Shown in pieces: positions 1-6,839 of a stretch of DNA of 13,744 nucleotides (within the stretch, counting starts at the first letter, position 1; each line of letters starts with the position of its first letter). The DNA comes from CAZGGW01 sp964525365 (GTDB lineage Bacteria > Bacillota_I > Bacilli_A > RF39 > UBA660): contig CAZGGW010000024.1 in assembly GCA_964525365.1 (NCBI GenBank), forward strand, positions 1 through 13,744, in the 5' to 3' direction. The translations under genes and the position numbers were made by a program. The notes beneath the pieces are model-generated. The model was given only the letters and a program-made list of their open reading frames with translations. It made no database searches and had not been told where the DNA came from.

Positions 1-134
1 TATGGAGGAACTATATGAATTAGAGTTAAGATACCCGAAAATTGAATTTGAATAGGCAGGTATTAGAACGGATCCAATGTATGAATATAGTAATGAAGTG
101 ATTGGCATACAATTAATAAATAGTAAAAGAAGTA
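1..134 (+). other. Broken left edge upstream of the dus fragment
   Basis: No intact gene is readable here. Frame 2 gives a 17-residue stretch from an ATG at 2 to a TAG at 53-55, then an open stretch from 56 to a TAG at 146-148 containing the residues EVIGIQL. The dus frame is closed by tandem TAA codons at 114-119, yet recognisable Dus sequence (IVKEVVEN) starts directly after them at 120. The catalytic N-terminal part of Dus, about 120-130 residues, is therefore missing or scrambled. EVIGIQL weakly resembles the IQLFG strand found near residue 75 of Dus proteins, which would suggest an internal deletion plus frameshift. A chimeric or low-quality contig end explains it equally well. Confidence 0.5.
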
Positions 135-722
135 GTGGAGAATGTTAGTGTTCCGGTTACCGTTAAAATAAGAAGTGGTTGGGATAATAATTCGATTAAT
201 GCAGTAGAAGTTGCCATGCAAATTGAAAAAGCGGGGGCAAGTGCTATTACAATACATCCAAGGACTAGATCGCAAGGTTATTCTGGACACAGTGATTGGA
301 ATATAATAAAACAAGTAAAAGAAAACGTTAATATTCCAGTTATTGGAAATGGAGATATAAAAACAATTTATGATGCAAAAGAAATGTTAGAAACTACTAA
401 ATGCGACGCAATAATGATTGGGAGAGCTTCTTTAGGAAATCCGTGGTTTATAAACGAGTGTGTTGAATACATCGAAAATAATAAAGTTATACCTTCTGTC
501 ACTTCAAAAGAAAAATTAGAAATGATCTTAAAACATTACAAAGTTTTAAAAGATGAATCAAATGAATCTCATGCATTGCTTGAAATGAGAACGCACGCTC
601 TTTTGTATTTAAAAGGAATCCCAGATGTTAAAAAAATTAAAAACGAAATAATAAAAGTCAATACAGAAAAGGAATTATTAAATATTCTTGAAACTGCAGA
701 AATAAAAATGAAAAATATTTAA
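135..722 (+). CDS. dus: tRNA-dihydrouridine synthase, C-terminal fragment
   Basis: Dus enzymes are flavoproteins that reduce specific uridines to dihydrouridine in the tRNA D-loop. The 195 residues align by eye with the second two thirds of the DusB/YacF type: VTVKIRSGWD (9-17), HPRTR (41-45), IPVIGNGDI (67-75) and IGRASLGNPW (95-104), the last two lining the FMN phosphate, followed by the helical tRNA-binding domain with a MRTHALLYLKGIP stretch. Full-length enzymes have about 320-330 residues. The N-terminal part of the TIM barrel, including the catalytic Cys of the NxGCP motif, is absent. The GTG at 135 is only the first start codon in the open frame, since similarity already begins at 120, behind two TAA codons, and no ribosome binding site fits. 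This is either a pseudogene or a real gene damaged by assembly at the contig edge. The family is certain and the state of the gene is not. Confidence 0.85.
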   Translation: MENVSVPVTVKIRSGWDNNSINAVEVAMQIEKAGASAITIHPRTRSQGYSGHSDWNIIKQVKENVNIPVIGNGDIKTIYDAKEMLETTKCDAIMIGRASLGNPWFINECVEYIENNKVIPSVTSKEKLEMILKHYKVLKDESNESHALLEMRTHALLYLKGIPDVKKIKNEIIKVNTEKELLNILETAEIKMKNI

Positions 723-757
723 TTCAACAAAATTTCACATAAAAAAAATGAATTAAA

Positions 758-785
758 TTGAATTATTAAAAAAATAATGTATAAT
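758..785 (+). promoter_or_regulatory. Predicted sigma-A promoter of the YfcC-like carrier
   Basis: TTGAAT at 758-763, a 16-nt spacer and a perfect TATAAT at 780-785. Transcription would begin near 791-792, leaving a leader of only about a dozen bases that is almost entirely the GGGAGG ribosome binding site. In DNA this AT-rich a TATAAT can occur by chance, but its position just ahead of an isolated gene supports it. Confidence 0.5.
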
Positions 786-803
786 AATTATTGGGAGGTA
801 TTT

Positions 804-2432
804 ATGAAAAAACACGGACTATTTAAAATTCTACTATTATTAATATTATTGGTTGGAATTTTAAGTTGGGTCATTCCGGCAAGTTACTTTGATGGATCTG
901 CAATGGTTGATATTGGAAGATACAGAGTTGGATTTTTTGATTATTTTCAATTTTTCTTTCTAACTTTTGAATTTCAAGCATTTATACAGATTTTCCTTTA
1001 TATTCTTTCAGTTGGCGCATTGTACGCTGTATTATCAAAAACTGGAAAATATAGAATCATCATTGAAAAATTTGCAAAAAAATTAAAAGGAAAGGAACTA
1101 TTATTCTTATTATCAACAGCATTCTTAATAGCAGCTTGCACTTCTGTATTTGGTTTTAGCATTTTAACATTTATTATTATGCCTTTATTGGTAGCAATAA
1201 TATTATCAATTGGTTATGACAAAATAACTGCAATGCTAGTAATTTGTGTTCCAGTATTAATTGGTATTATTGGAGGAACTCTTGGAAGTTATACTGTTGG
1301 GGTAATCAACGAAACATTAAGTACTACAATTTCAACTGGGTTATACACTAAAATAGGATTGTTTGTTATTACTTTTGCGATTTACTCTGTATTCTTAACA
1401 AAGTATGTAGCTAAACTTAATAAAAAAGAAGTAAGTGAAGAAAACGCAGAACAAATTGACAAACTACTTGGCGAAAGCAAACCAATTAAAAAGTCAAGTT
1501 GGCCTATTTATGTAATAATGGGATTATTGTTTACGTTAACATTAGTAGGATGCATTAATTGGACAGAAATATTTGGTATTAAATTGTTTACAAATTTAAA
1601 TACCGCAATTACTGGATTCACTATCGGAGAAAACACAATATTTGCATACATATTAGGAAATATATCAGAATTAGGTGCTTGGTATTATGCGGAAATTACT
1701 ACTTTATGTATTATTGCTTCAGTTATCATTGGATTTAGTTATAAATTGAAATTCAATGAAATATTAGACGCAATGATATCCGGTATTAAAAAAGTAGTAG
1801 GAACTGCATTCTTATCAACGCTTGCATTCATAGTGGTTTATACATGCGCTAATATGCCATTTATTAACACTATTATAAACGGTATGACTTTATTTGTAGC
1901 AAACCATAGCGTGTTATATATTTCAATTATATTTGCACTTTTACTAATTGGTATTTTATTCACAACAGATTATTTGTTAATTAATAAATCAAAAGTAGAT
2001 AAGAAAAAAGTAATTGGAATTACTATAGGAATTGTTGCGTTATTCTTTATTATATATTTAAGTTTTGGTATGAACTTTGTATCAAGATTAGTTGTTGCAG
2101 TCGCAGATGGAGTAAAATCTTATAGCGTATTTATGACTTCATTAATGGTTACAATATCTTCATTGTTACACGTTGACTTAACATACTTAGTATATGTATT
2201 ACCTGTTATAACTACAACATTCACAGGCGAAGCCGCAGTTGCTTCACTTGCAATAGCAACGCAAGCATTTTATGGAGTTACAATGTTAGTAGCGCCTACA
2301 AGTATAATGATGATAATTGGTCTTACATACTTAAATATTCCTTATAAAAAATGGTTAAAAGTAATTTGGAAACTTGCTTTGATACTATATGTAGCAATAC
2401 TAATATTATTAATAATTTCTCATTACTTATAA
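804..2432 (+). CDS. YfcC/DcuC-family membrane carrier
   Basis: A polytopic membrane protein of 542 residues, probably a cation-coupled secondary carrier of the ion-transporter superfamily. The N-terminus shows the YfcC/DcuC hallmark: one membrane helix ending in WVIPASYFD (22-30), followed by a helix pair, a small-residue-rich stretch and repeated hydrophobic segments (about 12 by eye) to the last residue. Family members are annotated as C4-dicarboxylate, arginine/ornithine or unknown-substrate carriers, and nothing here fixes the substrate. The ATG at 804 is chosen over the in-frame ATG at 777 because GGGAGG (793-798) lies 5 nt upstream of 804, while 777 overlaps the predicted promoter and has no ribosome binding site. 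The gene stands alone, with its own promoter and a terminator directly at the stop codon. Family assignment is fairly sure; substrate unknown. Confidence 0.75.
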   Translation: MKKHGLFKILLLLILLVGILSWVIPASYFDGSAMVDIGRYRVGFFDYFQFFFLTFEFQAFIQIFLYILSVGALYAVLSKTGKYRIIIEKFAKKLKGKELLFLLSTAFLIAACTSVFGFSILTFIIMPLLVAIILSIGYDKITAMLVICVPVLIGIIGGTLGSYTVGVINETLSTTISTGLYTKIGLFVITFAIYSVFLTKYVAKLNKKEVSEENAEQIDKLLGESKPIKKSSWPIYVIMGLLFTLTLVGCINWTEIFGIKLFTNLNTAITGFTIGENTIFAYILGNISELGAWYYAEITTLCIIASVIIGFSYKLKFNEILDAMISGIKKVVGTAFLSTLAFIVVYTCANMPFINTIINGMTLFVANHSVLYISIIFALLLIGILFTTDYLLINKSKVDKKKVIGITIGIVALFFIIYLSFGMNFVSRLVVAVADGVKSYSVFMTSLMVTISSLLHVDLTYLVYVLPVITTTFTGEAAVASLAIATQAFYGVTMLVAPTSIMMIIGLTYLNIPYKKWLKVIWKLALILYVAILILLIISHYL

Positions 2433-2458
2433 AAAGGCTTACAAAAGTCTTTTTTTTT
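2431..2458 (+). terminator. Rho-independent terminator after the YfcC-like carrier
   Basis: AAAAAGGCTT (2431-2440) pairs with AAGTCTTTTT (2445-2454) through one G-U wobble. The loop is ACAA and the T-run extends to 2458. The left arm begins inside the TAA stop codon of the carrier gene. Confidence 0.85.
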
Positions 2459-2511
2459 GTATAAAATTTTAATTCTTTATTCAATATATTCATAGAATAT
2501 AAAGAGGGAAT

Positions 2512-4527
2512 ATGAATAAATATAGTGAAGAATTAAAAAAATTATTTAAACTTTCAGAAGTAGAAGCGATAAAATTAAATCATTCTTATGTCGGCAGCGA
2601 GCATTTTGTTTTAGCTATTTTAAGCAATCCAAGTAATATGAAAAAAATATTTAATAAGCAAAGTATTAGTTATAAAAAATTTAAAAATACAATTATAAAT
2701 ATAATACAAAAGAAAAAAAATATTAATCCTTCAATATATACATCTTTATTTAAAAAGATAATTGATAATGCAATAATATATAATACCGAAAATGGTAAAT
2801 CGATAATTAATATTACTGACATTTTAATTTCATTAATTGATGAAAACGAAGGAATTGCAATAGAAGCATTAAAAAAATTAAATTGTAATATGGAACTTTT
2901 ATATCGTGATATTTTAATATTAAATAATAATATTGCTAAATCAATATTAAGAGAAATTGGAATTAATTTGTGCGAAGAAGTAAAAAAAGATCAATTTACT
3001 AGAACGATTGGAAGAGAAAAAGAAATAAAAAGAATCGTAGAAATATTAGCAAGAAAAAATAAAAACAATCCCATATTGATTGGTGAAGCCGGCGTCGGTA
3101 AAACAGCAATTGTTGAAGAGATTGCTTACTTAATATCTAAAAACAAAGTTCCGCAATTTTTAAAAAATAAAAAAATAATTTTATTAAACATTTCTTCTGT
3201 AGTAAGTGGCACGAAATACAGAGGAGAATTTGAAGAAAAATTAAATAAAATAATAAAAGAAATTGAAGATGATGATGAATTAATATTATTTATTGATGAA
3301 ATTCATACTTTAGTAGGAGCTGGTGGCGCTGAAGGAGCAATAGACGCGTCAAATATATTAAAACCCGCACTTGCCAGAAATAATATAAAATGTATTGGGG
3401 CAACAACTTTAAACGAATATAAAAAATATATTGAAAAAGATAAAGCATTAGATAGAAGATTTCAAAAAGTTTTAATAAAAGAGCCAAATGCAATGGAAAC
3501 TCAATATATTTTAAAGAAAATTAAAAAAGATTATGAAAAATTTCATAATGTCACTATATCTGATGAATTATTAAATTGTATTGTAGACTTGTCAAATAAA
3601 TATATATTTGATAGAAAAAATCCAGATAAAAGCATAGATATTTTAGATGAAGTATGTGCCAAAGCAAACGTTTCTTCTGTATTTAATAAGAATAATAAAG
3701 TTGTAACAATGGATATGTTAAAAAGCGTATTAGAAGAAAAAAGCAATTCAAAAATACTTGAACTTGAAAAATACAAAGTAAATATTAATACACTTACAAA
3801 TAAAGTGGTTGGACAGGAAGATGTAATTAAACAAATCAACGATATTCTAAATACTTTAAAAATAAAAGACTCAAAAAAACCTTTGTCATTAATTTTTAAT
3901 GGCCCATCTGGAGTCGGAAAAACTTTTTTAGTCAAAGAACTATCAAAGTGCTTAAATATGAATTTAATAAAATTAGATATGGGTGAATATAGTAGTGAAA
4001 TTAGTATTAATAGAATCATTGGATCTCCACAAGGCTATGTGGGATATGATGAAAATAATACTACGTTTGAAAGTTTAAAAGAATATCCTTACTCTATTAT
4101 ACTATTAGATGAAATAGATAAAGCACATTATAGTGTACTTGATTTGTTTTTCAACATATTTGAAGAAGGAAAATTAAAAAATTCAAAAAATGAAACAATA
4201 AATTTTAATAATTGCATTTTTATAATGACAACAAATAAATTTTATACAAACAATATAGGGTTTGATGGCAAAATAAAACAAAAAATTAATGATGATTTAT
4301 TTTGCAAAGAATTTAGCAACAGAATTGACTACTATATTCCTTTTAATCAATTAGAAAGAAAACATATTAAAAAAATAATAAATAATCTATGCAAAAACAA
4401 AAATTTAACACTTTCTAATGAGGAAATCAATTCTATTGTATTGGAATCAAATTATAAAATATCTGGAGCTAGGAAATTGGAACAATTTGTAAGCAAATTA
4501 ATTAATAGTAAAATATTAAATCACTAA
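2512..4527 (+). CDS. clpC: Compact ClpA/ClpC-like AAA+ unfoldase, ClpP-docking type
   Basis: An ATP-driven protein unfoldase expected to form hexamers and feed substrates to ClpP. The 671 residues show a Clp N-domain (about 1-145, with YVGSEHFVLAIL), then D1 with Walker A GEAGVGKT (191-198), pore loop KYRGEFE, Walker B FIDEIH (acidic pair at 262-263), sensor GATT and LDRRF arginine fingers. D2 follows with Walker A GPSGVGKT (464-471), pore loop GYVGY, Walker B LLDEIDKAH (533-534), FSNRID and a sensor-2 GAR. IGF at 582-584 occupies the ClpP-binding loop, which separates it from ClpB. ClpC has about 810 residues. Here D1 and D2 are joined after residue 379 without the coiled-coil M-domain used by ClpC adaptors, so the layout is ClpA-like. 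No ctsR, mcsA or mcsB lies next to it, and no CtsR or CIRCE operator is seen. The start has AGAGGG at 2503-2508. The symbol is given by neighbourhood; clpA would suit the architecture. Confidence 0.85.
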   Translation: MNKYSEELKKLFKLSEVEAIKLNHSYVGSEHFVLAILSNPSNMKKIFNKQSISYKKFKNTIINIIQKKKNINPSIYTSLFKKIIDNAIIYNTENGKSIINITDILISLIDENEGIAIEALKKLNCNMELLYRDILILNNNIAKSILREIGINLCEEVKKDQFTRTIGREKEIKRIVEILARKNKNNPILIGEAGVGKTAIVEEIAYLISKNKVPQFLKNKKIILLNISSVVSGTKYRGEFEEKLNKIIKEIEDDDELILFIDEIHTLVGAGGAEGAIDASNILKPALARNNIKCIGATTLNEYKKYIEKDKALDRRFQKVLIKEPNAMETQYILKKIKKDYEKFHNVTISDELLNCIVDLSNKYIFDRKNPDKSIDILDEVCAKANVSSVFNKNNKVVTMDMLKSVLEEKSNSKILELEKYKVNINTLTNKVVGQEDVIKQINDILNTLKIKDSKKPLSLIFNGPSGVGKTFLVKELSKCLNMNLIKLDMGEYSSEISINRIIGSPQGYVGYDENNTTFESLKEYPYSIILLDEIDKAHYSVLDLFFNIFEEGKLKNSKNETINFNNCIFIMTTNKFYTNNIGFDGKIKQKINDDLFCKEFSNRIDYYIPFNQLERKHIKKIINNLCKNKNLTLSNEEINSIVLESNYKISGARKLEQFVSKLINSKILNH

Positions 4528-4554
4528 AATTATAATTATATTTGTAATTTTTTT
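4526..4554 (+). terminator. Probable AT-only terminator after the clp gene
   Basis: AAAATTATAA (4526-4535) can pair with TTGTAATTTT (4542-4551) through one U-G wobble around a 6-nt loop, followed by T residues to 4554. The stem has almost no G-C pairs, so termination may be weak. Its right arm contains the proposed -35 box of cysS. Confidence 0.5.
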
Positions 4555-4569
4555 GTTTTGTGTTAAAAT
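4542..4569 (+). promoter_or_regulatory. Predicted extended -10 promoter of cysS
   Basis: TTGTAA at 4542-4547, a 16-nt spacer and TAAAAT at 4564-4569, preceded by TGT (4561-4563), which forms a TGn extended -10. The start site would fall near 4576, giving a leader of about 23 nt before the ATG. No T-box-like leader fits in so short a space. Confidence 0.5.
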
Positions 4570-4598
4570 TATCTTATGATTTGTATCAAGGAGGACTT

Positions 4599-5915
4599 AT
4601 GAAAATATATAATACCTTAACCAATACGATGGAAGAATTTGCTCCGCTACATGAAAAAAAAGTGAATATGTATGTATGTGGTCCTACCGTAAATAAAAGG
4701 GCGCATATTGGTAACCTTTATCCTGCGATTTTCTTTGATATGATGTATCGATATTTAAAATATCTGGGATATGAAGTTAAATACGTATCAAACTTTACTG
4801 ACATAGATGATAAAATTATTAAAGAAGCTATTGAGCATAACGTTACCGAAAAAGAAATATCTGAAAAATATATGGATATTTATTTAAATGATTTGAAAAA
4901 ATTAAATTGTTTAGATATTTATGCAAGACCAAAAGTAACTGAATATATTAGTGAAATAATCGATTTTATTAATGGATTACTTCAAAAAGGTTACGCCTAT
5001 AAAAATGGAAGTGATATTTATTTTAACATAGATAAAGTAAAAAACTATGGTGATTTATCCAACCAGGTTATTGAGGATTTAGACTATGGTAAAAGAATAA
5101 AGGTTGATGAAAACAAACATAATCCTTACGATTTTGTTTTGTGGAAAAACACTGAAAATGGAATTAAATGGAACGCTCCGTTTGGAGAAGGAAGACCGGG
5201 ATGGCATACAGAATGCGTTGTAATGATTGAAAAAATTTTTGGAGAAGAAATTGATATACATGGTGGGGGTACAGATTTAAAATTTCCGCACCACGAAAAT
5301 GAAATGGCACAATCAAATGCAATGTGGGGACACAATTTATCAAAATATTGGATGCATAATGGGCATATTAACTTTAATGGAGAAAAAATGAGTAAAAGTT
5401 TAGGTAATTTTTTGTCATTAGATGACCTACTAAAAAAATGTAATATAAATTCTATTAGAATAACTTTTTTAAAAAACAATTATAGATTACCATTAAATTT
5501 AAATGAAACAATTTTTGAAGAAAGCAAAACAATAGATTTAAAAATATTAAACGTTTTAAAACTTACAAATATATTTATGAAAGTTAATAATATTACCGAA
5601 GAAAATATAAATAAAGATGAAAAATTAGAACAATACTTAAATGAAGACATGAACTCTTCAAATCTAATTACTTATTTACTAGAGTTGGTTAAAAGTCTAA
5701 ATTTAGAGATTAAGAATAATAATATTAATAATATTTCTTTATTAACAGGAAAAATCAAATTAATTAATAGTATTTTGGGTTTAAAATATAATTTACCGGA
5801 AATAAGCAAAGAAGATGTTGAATTATACAATCAATGGAACAATTTCAGAAATAATAAAGATTATCAAAATGCCGATAAGTTAAGAGACAAATTAATAGAA
5901 AAGGAAATAATATAG
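4599..5915 (+). CDS. cysS: Cysteinyl-tRNA synthetase
   Basis: Charges tRNA-Cys with cysteine in the cytoplasm; a monomeric class I synthetase. The 438 residues carry MYVCGPTV (24-31), the class I HIGN signature (36-39), FTDIDDKII, GRPGWHTEC ending at C206, the GGGTDLKFPHHENE block and KMSKS (263-267). The zinc site that selects cysteine is complete: C27, C206, H231 and E235. The ATG at 4599 has AAGGAGG (4588-4594) 4 nt upstream; the upstream in-frame GTG at 4560 lies in the promoter and is rejected. Two oddities are visible. The segment around HIGN reads VNKRAHIGNLYP instead of the usual VYDxxHIGNxR. The protein ends at ADKLRDKLIEKEII, lacking the final DTPxGTxW-type tail. Both are probably lineage traits. 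yugP follows after 7 nt and is probably co-transcribed. Confidence 0.96.
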   Translation: MKIYNTLTNTMEEFAPLHEKKVNMYVCGPTVNKRAHIGNLYPAIFFDMMYRYLKYLGYEVKYVSNFTDIDDKIIKEAIEHNVTEKEISEKYMDIYLNDLKKLNCLDIYARPKVTEYISEIIDFINGLLQKGYAYKNGSDIYFNIDKVKNYGDLSNQVIEDLDYGKRIKVDENKHNPYDFVLWKNTENGIKWNAPFGEGRPGWHTECVVMIEKIFGEEIDIHGGGTDLKFPHHENEMAQSNAMWGHNLSKYWMHNGHINFNGEKMSKSLGNFLSLDDLLKKCNINSIRITFLKNNYRLPLNLNETIFEESKTIDLKILNVLKLTNIFMKVNNITEENINKDEKLEQYLNEDMNSSNLITYLLELVKSLNLEIKNNNINNISLLTGKIKLINSILGLKYNLPEISKEDVELYNQWNNFRNNKDYQNADKLRDKLIEKEII

Positions 5916-5922
5916 GTGTAGT

Positions 5923-6594
5923 ATGGATTACTTTTATATAATAATTGGAATAATACTTATTCCGTTGGTCGCACAAATATATGTTACATCAACATATAAA
6001 AAATTTTCTAACATTAATGCTAAAAATTCATTAAACGGATTTGAAGTGGCAAGAAAAATATTAGATAAAAATGGTTTACAAGATATACATATTGTTCAAA
6101 CAAATGGAGTTCTTAGTGATCATTATGATTCCGCCAGAAAAGTAATAAGATTGTCAAACGAAGTTTTTAATGGAACATCAATATCGTCTGGATCAGTAGC
6201 GGCCCACGAAGTAGGTCACGCGTTACAAGATAAAAATAATTATATGTTTTTAAAAATAAGAAATTTGATTTTCCCTATTGTAAGTTTTGCTTCTAGATTT
6301 GCCTACATAATTATATTTATTGGTTTTATATTAGAATTAGCGGATTTGATTAATTTAGGTATTGCTTTCGCTTCTTTTGGAATAATTTTTCAATTAGTAA
6401 CACTGCCTGTGGAATTTAATGCGTCTTTACGAGCTAAAAACGAATTAAAAAAACATAGTATTTATAGCCAAAATGAATTAAACGGAACAGAAGCCGTCCT
6501 TAAAGCTGCGGCACTTACCTATGTTGCTGGTTTACTTGCAAGCGTTCTCCAATTGTTAAGATTAATAATGTTAACAGGAAATAGAAGAAATTAA
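5923..6594 (+). CDS. YugP-type membrane zinc metallopeptidase
   Basis: An integral-membrane neutral zinc peptidase of the YugP family (Zn_peptidase_2), 223 residues, close to family length. An N-terminal helix (about 3-20) is followed by a soluble segment with AAHEVGHALQD, whose HEVGH (95-99) supplies the two zinc-binding His and the catalytic Glu. A hydrophobic pair follows, then LPVEFNASLRAKNEL, whose Glu is the likely third zinc ligand, and a C-terminal helix. The physiological substrate is not established for the family; a role in membrane protein turnover is inference. The start is the ATG 7 nt after the cysS stop codon. Its ribosome binding site AGGTG (5914-5918) overlaps the cysS TAG, suggesting an operon and coupled translation. 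It ends at the convergent terminator shared with rpsR. Confidence 0.88.
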   Translation: MDYFYIIIGIILIPLVAQIYVTSTYKKFSNINAKNSLNGFEVARKILDKNGLQDIHIVQTNGVLSDHYDSARKVIRLSNEVFNGTSISSGSVAAHEVGHALQDKNNYMFLKIRNLIFPIVSFASRFAYIIIFIGFILELADLINLGIAFASFGIIFQLVTLPVEFNASLRAKNELKKHSIYSQNELNGTEAVLKAAALTYVAGLLASVLQLLRLIMLTGNRRN

Positions 6595-6596
6595 AA

Positions 6597-6653
6597 AAAA
6601 AGAGCAATTAGTCTTTTATATAAGGTATAAAAGCTAAAAATCTTGCTCTTTTT
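6597..6653. terminator. Bidirectional terminator shared by yugP and rpsR
   Basis: AAAAAGAGCAA (6597-6607) and TTGCTCTTTTT (6643-6653) are perfect inverted arms. Inside them TTAG/CTAA (6608-6611/6634-6637) and CTTTTAT/ATAAAAG (6613-6619/6627-6633) also pair, making one long hairpin with small bulges. Each end has a T-rich tract on its own strand. The right arm and most of the loop are rpsR codons. It lies between convergent genes whose stops are 13 nt apart. Confidence 0.75.
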
Positions 6654-6826
6654 ATTTGCTTCGCAATATATCTTTGATGTTTAGCACATGCACCAGTAAC
6701 TCTTCTAGGTAAAATTTTTCCTTTTTCATTTATATATTTTGTTAAAATCATTGTATCTTTATAGTCTGCTGTTTTACCTGCGCACATTTGACATATTTTT
6801 TTTCTTTTTACATAAAAATCATTCAT
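6608..6826 (-). CDS. rpsR: 30S ribosomal protein S18, zinc-binding form
   Basis: Small-subunit protein that pairs with S6 on the platform of the 30S subunit. The 72 residues carry the S18 signature KILPRRVTGACAKHQR (37-52) and the KRARFLAFIPY end. C12, C15, C47 and H50 form a CxxC...CxxH set, the zinc-ribbon (Cys-plus) form; B. subtilis S18 lacks this set. The start is the ATG at 6826, with AAGGAGG (6840-6834) 7 nt away. A second ATG 4 nt upstream is out of frame and stops at once. Last gene of rpsF-ssb-rpsR, 13 nt after ssb, with its ribosome binding site touching the ssb stop. Its last codons form one arm of the terminator. Confidence 0.97.
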   Translation of the reverse strand: MNDFYVKRKKICQMCAGKTADYKDTMILTKYINEKGKILPRRVTGACAKHQRYIAKQIKRARFLAFIPYIKD

Positions 6827-6839
6827 TCATTTTCCTCCT

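Noticed and set aside
720..765. Inverted repeat TAATTCAA / TTGAATTA before the YfcC-like carrier
   Set aside because: Arms of 8 AT-rich bases 30 nt apart and no T-run. Such pairs arise readily by chance in this composition, and the right arm is better explained as part of the -35 region.
2459..2511. CtsR or CIRCE heat-shock operator ahead of the clp gene
   Set aside because: No GGTCAAA direct repeats or TTAGCACTC-type inverted repeat are visible. Only a poor promoter candidate (TAGAAT at 2493-2498) is present, too weak to annotate.
3543..4019. 158-codon open frame on the minus strand inside the clp gene
   Set aside because: It is antisense to well-conserved AAA+ motifs, has no ribosome binding site and no recognisable domain. 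AT-rich antisense frames of this size are expected.
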